This document shows positions 59,231 to 64,000 of a stretch of DNA of 64,000 nt, piece by piece. Made by a program: the position numbers and the translations under genes. The stretch comes from Sphingobacterium griseoflavum (GTDB lineage Bacteria; Bacteroidota; Bacteroidia; Sphingobacteriales; Sphingobacteriaceae): assembly GCF_014653155.1 (NCBI RefSeq), contig NZ_BNAF01000007.1, positions 62,001 through 126,000 on the forward strand, written 5' to 3'. Position 1 is the stretch's first letter. Every line of letters begins with the position of its first letter. The notes beneath the pieces were generated by a model. It did not search any database and was not told the DNA's origin. It saw only the letters and a program-made list of their open reading frames with translations.

Positions 59231-61621
59231 TTAAAACCTGACGTTCAGTCCGAAAAGAAAATTTGTTTCTGCTTGCGGATAAAAGGCATTGCCGAATATC
59301 CGGGACCCATCGGATTCGGCGATGCCACCATAGGTGTAGCCGTGGGATTCATATTTTTCATTGAAGATGTTGTTGATGGCCAGATTGGCGTCTATATGCT
59401 GGATGCCCAGTAAAGAAAAGCCATATCGAATACGGAAGTTGTTGACGAAAAATGGATCTACACTCCGTGCCTGTGCACTTGTGTTGTCCAAATACTGTCT
59501 TGATACATATTTGCTGGCCAAAGCAAGTTCAAGCGGTGCAACAGGGTAGTACGAGAGCTCGTTGGATAAGATAACGGATGGCGAGAACGAGATATTGGTC
59601 GAACGGTAGGTATTAGCAACTTGGGGAGCGCCCGTTGGTTCCCAGTTTTCGTCAAGAACGCTGAGGTACTCGGTATAGTTCTTGATTTTGTTTTCACTGA
59701 GTCCTGCAGTAGCTTTCCAGTGGAACTGCTCCGACATTTTCCATGCCCCGTCGAATTCGAAACCGATCCGATAGCTTGCAGGAACATTTTCACGGATAGA
59801 GGCGCCTACATCGTTTATAGCCCCCGTGAGTACGAGCTGATCCTTGTAAAACATTCCGTAAACGTTTGCTCCTAAATTGATGGCACCCGTCCGTATTCGA
59901 TAGCCGGCTTCTACATTGTGCATTTTTTCGGCCTTCGGACGCGCGTTGGCCGCAGAAGCCACAAAGTCATCACGGACGGGTTCTTTGCTGCCGTATGCGT
60001 ATGAACCGTAGACATTAGACCGTGGCGAGATCATGTAGGTAGCCCCTAACTTAGGATTGAAAAAATGGTGTTTCACATTTATATCTGCCAGCTCCCGATT
60101 GTGGTCAAAGCCTTCGAAGGTATAGTCGACGAAACGGTACTGTAGGTCGGTGTATACCCGGAGATCACCGAACTGTCCATTCCACTTTCCATAAACATTT
60201 ATATCATTCTTTTCCGCATCGTTGAAATAGTATTTGTCGCCGAGTTGGCTGTCCGACGCATATTGGGCCCAAATAACGTTGCCGTAGTGATCGCCCCGAT
60301 ATTGATTGGCTGCCCCGCCAAAAATCAAACTGTGGCGTTCATTAACTTTGTGGCTTAAAGAAAAAACCGTTCCGTAAAAGTGATTGTCCAGCCAGCGTTG
60401 TCTAACAAGGTCAGTCGTGTTGATCGTGGTATCGCGTATGGTGATAGGCGCCAAGCCATATTTGGTGAAAGATTCATCCGTTTTGTATTCCTCGTAATAG
60501 CCTTGCCCACGGGTGTAGTGCAGCGCTACATTCAGCGTCGTCTGTTCCGAAGCGAAATAGTTGTAATGCAGGTGGTGGTGTGTTTGTATATAGTTGTCTG
60601 TTTGGTTTGCATATTCAAACCCATTGTAACGGCGATTTGTTTCCAACAGCTCTTCCGGCACGCCGTCCCAAGCTTGGTACGTTTTTTCCTTGCCAGAGAA
60701 AACCGTCGCCTTCAATTGATGTTTGCTGCCGTAATATCCAGCGTCAACATAAAAGGATTTTAGGTCAGACGTCGCTCGGTCGATATAGCCATCGGAACTG
60801 ATGCGCGACAGCCGGCCATTAAAGGCAAATTTATTGTTGATAAGACCGGAGCCCACTTTGACGGTATTTTTCCAAGTGTTGTAGGATCCGTAGGTATTGT
60901 TTAATTCGGCATAAGGCGTTGTCTCCAAACCATCAGATTGGATGTTTAAGGAAGCGCCGAATGCACCTGCGCCATTAGTGGAGGTACCTATTCCGCGCTG
61001 TATCTGGATGCTTTCGGTACTGGATGCAAAATCCGGAAGATTGACAAAAAAAGAACCCATGCTCTCGGCATCGTTTAGCGGAATGCCATTTAAGGTGACA
61101 TTAATCCGTTGGCTGTTGGATCCCCGAATGGTCATATTGGTGTATCCAATGCCTGCACCAGCGTCTGACCCGACTACGACAGACGGCGTTTGATCTAAAA
61201 GAAAAGGAATATCCTGACCCAAATTTGTGCGTCGCAAGTCTTCTTTCGTAATGTTTTTAAATGTTGTTGCTGCATGCTCGCTGGCACGGGTGGCCATCAC
61301 CAGTACGTCGCCCGTGATGCGGTGGGTAGGCTGCAATACTACCCTAATGGTATGCTCTTGTGTGGGGTCAACATGCTTTGCGAACGCGCCATAGCCTATA
61401 TAGCGTACTTTCAGTGTAGAAGCCTCGGGGCGTACATTATTAAAGCTGGCTGTTCCCTCATGATCGGTTGATTGCATCAAGCCTTGTATTTCAACCGTTG
61501 CGCCACGGAGCGGTTTGTGATCGGGCGTTTCCACAACGACCCGGAATGGTGTTTGGGCGAAGGTCAAAGCTGCATACATTAAAAAGGTAAGCGTGACCCA
61601 TCCATACTTCGACATAAACAA
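59231..61621 (-). CDS. TonB-dependent receptor under TPP control (thiamine-related)
   Basis: 796 residues: signal peptide, an N-terminal carboxypeptidase-regulatory-like domain (about 25-105, ETPDHKPLRGATVEIQG), a plug (about 115-235, TPSVVVGSDAGAGIGY, NVTLNGIPLNDAESMG) and a 22-strand barrel ending NFLFGLNVRF. A TPP riboswitch lies in its leader, so it probably imports thiamine or precursors, like the Omr1 receptors described for Bacteroidota. Two near starts exist (61621, 61615). Confidence 0.9.
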   Translation of the reverse strand: MFMSKYGWVTLTFLMYAALTFAQTPFRVVVETPDHKPLRGATVEIQGLMQSTDHEGTASFNNVRPEASTLKVRYIGYGAFAKHVDPTQEHTIRVVLQPTHRITGDVLVMATRASEHAATTFKNITKEDLRRTNLGQDIPFLLDQTPSVVVGSDAGAGIGYTNMTIRGSNSQRINVTLNGIPLNDAESMGSFFVNLPDFASSTESIQIQRGIGTSTNGAGAFGASLNIQSDGLETTPYAELNNTYGSYNTWKNTVKVGSGLINNKFAFNGRLSRISSDGYIDRATSDLKSFYVDAGYYGSKHQLKATVFSGKEKTYQAWDGVPEELLETNRRYNGFEYANQTDNYIQTHHHLHYNYFASEQTTLNVALHYTRGQGYYEEYKTDESFTKYGLAPITIRDTTINTTDLVRQRWLDNHFYGTVFSLSHKVNERHSLIFGGAANQYRGDHYGNVIWAQYASDSQLGDKYYFNDAEKNDINVYGKWNGQFGDLRVYTDLQYRFVDYTFEGFDHNRELADINVKHHFFNPKLGATYMISPRSNVYGSYAYGSKEPVRDDFVASAANARPKAEKMHNVEAGYRIRTGAINLGANVYGMFYKDQLVLTGAINDVGASIRENVPASYRIGFEFDGAWKMSEQFHWKATAGLSENKIKNYTEYLSVLDENWEPTGAPQVANTYRSTNISFSPSVILSNELSYYPVAPLELALASKYVSRQYLDNTSAQARSVDPFFVNNFRIRYGFSLLGIQHIDANLAINNIFNEKYESHGYTYGGIAESDGSRIFGNAFYPQAETNFLFGLNVRF

Positions 61622-61689
61622 TGTAATTTTATAAAGTTAAACCAACTATTACCAGGGGTTACTAATAGCTATTTATTTAACTAAACCTT

Positions 61690-61796
61690 TTTCCCTACGC
61701 CAGCATTACCTGGATCAGGTGTGTTCCTTCATGAACGACGGAACTGGGTATAATCTCAGCCTGTATTTGTGTTGAAATAACAAGGCACCCCTTTGA
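61690..61796 (-). promoter_or_regulatory. TPP (THI-box) riboswitch
   Basis: On the minus strand the element reads GGGGTGCCTTG, then GGCTGAGATTATACCC, ACCTGATCCAGGTAATGC and GGCGTAGGGAA. These are the conserved P1, pyrimidine and pyrophosphate-binding parts of the TPP aptamer. About 70 bp upstream of the TonB receptor start. When thiamine pyrophosphate binds, receptor expression should fall. Confidence 0.96.
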
Positions 61797-61992
61797 TAGG
61801 AGCAAAAGTAAACATTAATTCTATAAACACAAATTGTTAATCTTTTTTTTTAAACATGTTAAATGTAATTTTAGATTACGGAGAGTTATTGTTTTTCGAA
61901 TAAAATTTATAAATTAGCAAATGTATTTTCTCTAAAGGTTGTAAGAATAGGGCTGCTCAGCGATGGGTGGTTTCTTTTCATACACAAAAATT

Positions 61993-62000
61993 TAGTTTTG
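61993..62000 (+). promoter_or_regulatory. possible -7 box of the amidohydrolase gene
   Basis: TAGTTTTG fits TAnnTTTG, 7 bp before the ATG at 62008. Confidence 0.4.
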
Positions 62001-62007
62001 TAGGGTA

Positions 62008-63177
62008 ATGAGGTATATTTCAGCAAGTATAGTAGTTCCTGTAGTGGGCAGTTTTTTGAAGAATGGCGTGGTGGCAATCGATGATTCTGGTGTCATAAAA
62101 GGTGTTTATGAGCAGGGAGATGTGCGTATTCTTCAGGAAGAGAAAGAAATTTACGACGGCGTTTTGGTGCCTGGTTTTGTGAATGCGCATTGCCATATCG
62201 AGTTGTCGCATATGCTTGGGAAAACAAAACGGGGCACCGGTTTGCCTAAATTTCTGGCGGAAGTGATGAAGATGCGGGGCAGCAAGGAAAAAGATATTTT
62301 GCGGGCTATGGCAGAAGCTGACGCCCAAATGTGGGAAAATGGCATACAGGCGGTGGGGGACCACGTTAACACCGAACTTTCGGCAGAAGTTAAAGCCAGT
62401 AGCAGGATCCTCTATCATACCTTTGTCGAGATTATGGCTTTGAGCAAAGAAGATATACAACCACGCATTGACCGTGCGCGGGATATAGAATTTTACTTTA
62501 ATGCGGCACACTCATCAATAACGGCGCATGCACCCTATTCATGCACAAAAGATCTGTTCAAAGCCTTTCGGCGAACGGTGCATGAAGATAATATCTTCAG
62601 TATTCACAATCAGGAAAGTGACGAAGAAAATAAGCTTTTTCGCTATCGAGAGGGAGGTTTTCTGGATTTTTACAAAGAGATGGGCTTAAACGCGGAAGGT
62701 TTTAGAGCGCAGGCACGGAATTCTGTGCAATCCTATCTTTCCCATCTGCCGAAGAACAATCGGCTTATTTTGGTGCACAATACCTTCACTTCACTAAAGG
62801 ATATCGATTTTGTGAACCGTCAAGATCGAGATGTTTACTACTGTATCTGCCCGAATGCAAATCTTTACATAGAGGATAAGCTTCCAAAGATATTAAATTT
62901 CGTTCCCGATCGCCAAGCGATGGTTATCGGTACGGACAGCCTCGCTTCGAACGATAGACTGGACATATTGGAGGAGATGAAAATCTTGGTTCGTTATTTT
63001 GAGCACTTGGATTTTATGCAAATCTTGCCTTGGGCGACGCTGAACGGCGCGCGAGCATTAGGGATGGATGATGTGCTGGGATCCATTCAAGTGGGAAAAC
63101 GGCCGGGGCTTGTGCTATTGGAAGGAATGAATAATTTGCGTTTGCATGATCGTGTTACATTAAGAAGAATCGCTTAA
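62008..63177 (+). CDS. amidohydrolase family metal-dependent deaminase/hydrolase
   Basis: 389 residues. Amidohydrolase barrel with metal ligands in NAHCHIEL (HxH), SIHNQESDEENK, LVHNTFT and TDSLASNDRLDI. The fold resembles SsnA/chlorohydrolase and aminodeoxyfutalosine deaminase; no menaquinone gene is nearby to support the latter. The final substrate is open. Confidence 0.8.
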   Translation: MRYISASIVVPVVGSFLKNGVVAIDDSGVIKGVYEQGDVRILQEEKEIYDGVLVPGFVNAHCHIELSHMLGKTKRGTGLPKFLAEVMKMRGSKEKDILRAMAEADAQMWENGIQAVGDHVNTELSAEVKASSRILYHTFVEIMALSKEDIQPRIDRARDIEFYFNAAHSSITAHAPYSCTKDLFKAFRRTVHEDNIFSIHNQESDEENKLFRYREGGFLDFYKEMGLNAEGFRAQARNSVQSYLSHLPKNNRLILVHNTFTSLKDIDFVNRQDRDVYYCICPNANLYIEDKLPKILNFVPDRQAMVIGTDSLASNDRLDILEEMKILVRYFEHLDFMQILPWATLNGARALGMDDVLGSIQVGKRPGLVLLEGMNNLRLHDRVTLRRIA

Positions 63178-63210
63178 TTTGTTGAATTTTCTTGCGTACA
63201 TTTGTTGCTG

Positions 63211-63489
63211 ATGAAGCATTTGAACATACATGTTTTTGGCAAGGTACAGCATGTCTATTTCCGATTAACAACGAAAGCCGTCGCTGACCAATTAGGGGTT
63301 AAAGGTTTCGTGATGAATAAGCCAGACGGTAGTGTTTATATCGAGGCGGAAGCGGATGACTTTGCATTGGTTTCCCTATTGGACTTTTGTCAAGAAGGGC
63401 CTGATCGTGCAGAGGTGACAGAAGTTAAATCAACCGAAGGCGATCTGCAGGGCTTCAAGAATTTCGAAGTTTTAAAAAGAATCAAATAA
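63211..63489 (+). CDS. acylphosphatase
   Basis: 92 residues from ATG 63211. The signature FGKVQHVYFRLTTKAVADQLG contains the phosphate-binding Arg, and GFVMNKPDGSVYIEAEAD the catalytic Asn. Hydrolyses acyl phosphates such as 1,3-bisphosphoglycerate. A TTG start at 63202 is less likely. Confidence 0.92.
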   Translation: MKHLNIHVFGKVQHVYFRLTTKAVADQLGVKGFVMNKPDGSVYIEAEADDFALVSLLDFCQEGPDRAEVTEVKSTEGDLQGFKNFEVLKRIK

Positions 63490-63498
63490 TACTTCCTA

Positions 63499-64000
63499 GT
63501 GTCTGTCGTTAAAAGATTTTTAGGTGATACTGCAGTCTATGGACTGTCCACGATTGTTTCACGTTTGCTCAATTTCGTGTTAACACCGCTATTTACTGCG
63601 AAATTCTCCGCATCGCTGTATGGTATCTTTACAAATGTCTATTCTTGGTCAGCATTTATCAACACGTTCTTAGCCTTCGGGATGGAGACAACCTATTTCC
63701 GATATCTACAGAAAGTGGATGCAGAAGATCGACCTAAAGTTGCCAACAATACTTTTTTAATCACCCTTGTTACTGCTGTGGCTTTTTTGGTGTGCTTAGT
63801 GTCGCTGCTGGATCCGATAGCATCTTGGTTTGGTCGGAAAGGGATGCAACCCGTCTCGGACTATAAATTTTATGTGTTATGTATGGGGCTCACCTTGGCT
63901 GCAGATGCCTTGGCGGTCGTTCCTTTTGCAAGATTGCGTTCGCAAAATAGACCTATTCGCTACAGTATCCTAAAATTTTGTAACATCTTGGTCTTCGTAG
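63499..64000 (+). CDS. polysaccharide flippase (5' part)
   Basis: The first 167 codons of a MATE/Wzx-type membrane protein, GTG start, cut by the window end. N-terminus VKRFLGDTAVYGLSTIVSRL, then LTPLFTAKF and several helices, with GMETTYFRYLQ typical of oligosaccharide flippases. It probably moves lipid-linked sugars across the inner membrane. It starts 9 bp after the acylphosphatase gene. Confidence 0.8.
   Translation, partial: MSVVKRFLGDTAVYGLSTIVSRLLNFVLTPLFTAKFSASLYGIFTNVYSWSAFINTFLAFGMETTYFRYLQKVDAEDRPKVANNTFLITLVTAVAFLVCLVSLLDPIASWFGRKGMQPVSDYKFYVLCMGLTLAADALAVVPFARLRSQNRPIRYSILKFCNILVFV

Larger units (their letters stand above)
61622..62007. other. leader and promoter region, TonB receptor and amidohydrolase
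   Basis: 386 bp between divergent genes. It contains the TPP riboswitch of the receptor (minus strand) and a TAnnTTTG box for the amidohydrolase gene (plus strand). The remainder is AT-rich. Confidence 0.6.

Overview
The window is a stretch of a Bacteroidota chromosome, most like Sphingobacteriaceae (Sphingobacterium or Pedobacter relatives). The signs are TAnnTTTG-type promoter boxes, a fused lpxC/fabZ gene, the PorX response regulator, a fimbrillin-like lipoprotein, Bacteroidota lipoprotein signals (CKKDD after the lipobox), a YtxJ bacilliredoxin and a TPP-controlled TonB receptor. This is inferred from gene content; no database was searched.

Left part (1-10.6 kb): the end of secG, groES-groEL, an M90 peptidase, GYF/dispanin and DUF2752 membrane proteins, a fimbrillin-like lipoprotein with a tiny upstream ORF, a GH15 glycosidase, an array of eight 21-bp repeats, a VF530 protein and uppP.

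Accessory part (about 11.0-28.8 kb, all genes on +, visibly more AT-rich). A transglutaminase-like lipoprotein and a thioredoxin/DUF1573 lipoprotein lead into the most unusual locus here. Two full-length lipoproteins share a near-identical N-terminal anchor but differ downstream. Three more C-terminal pieces of the same kind follow, one intact and two decayed. Between them lie sixteen small (100-120 aa) related cytoplasmic proteins in eight adjacent pairs. The layout resembles a polymorphic effector with silent tail cassettes and an immunity array. The effectors carry a glycine-rich junction, a hydrophobic segment and a cysteine-rich tail. An AAA ATPase, an O-antigen-ligase-like TPR protein, a zincin lipoprotein and a tandemly duplicated variable surface lipoprotein follow. 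The part ends in S41 peptidase and hicAB debris beside tRNA-Glu.

Right part (29-64 kb): core genes. These are a GH20 hexosaminidase, ytxJ, ribH, a TPR protein, a nucleotide-sugar dehydratase, alanine dehydrogenase, an alpha/beta hydrolase, an ABC ATPase, an ECF sigma/anti-sigma/outer-membrane-protein set, tsaE and porX. The lipid A cluster (HD hydrolase, lpxD, lpxC/fabZ, lpxA, ABC ATPase, efp) comes next, followed by 5-FTHF cyclo-ligase, a HAD phosphatase fused to a degenerate SerA, an epimerase, a degenerate arginase-fold protein, rmuC, ggt, an EEP nuclease, mazG and dtd. A TPP riboswitch with its TonB receptor, an amidohydrolase, an acylphosphatase and the start of a flippase gene close the window.
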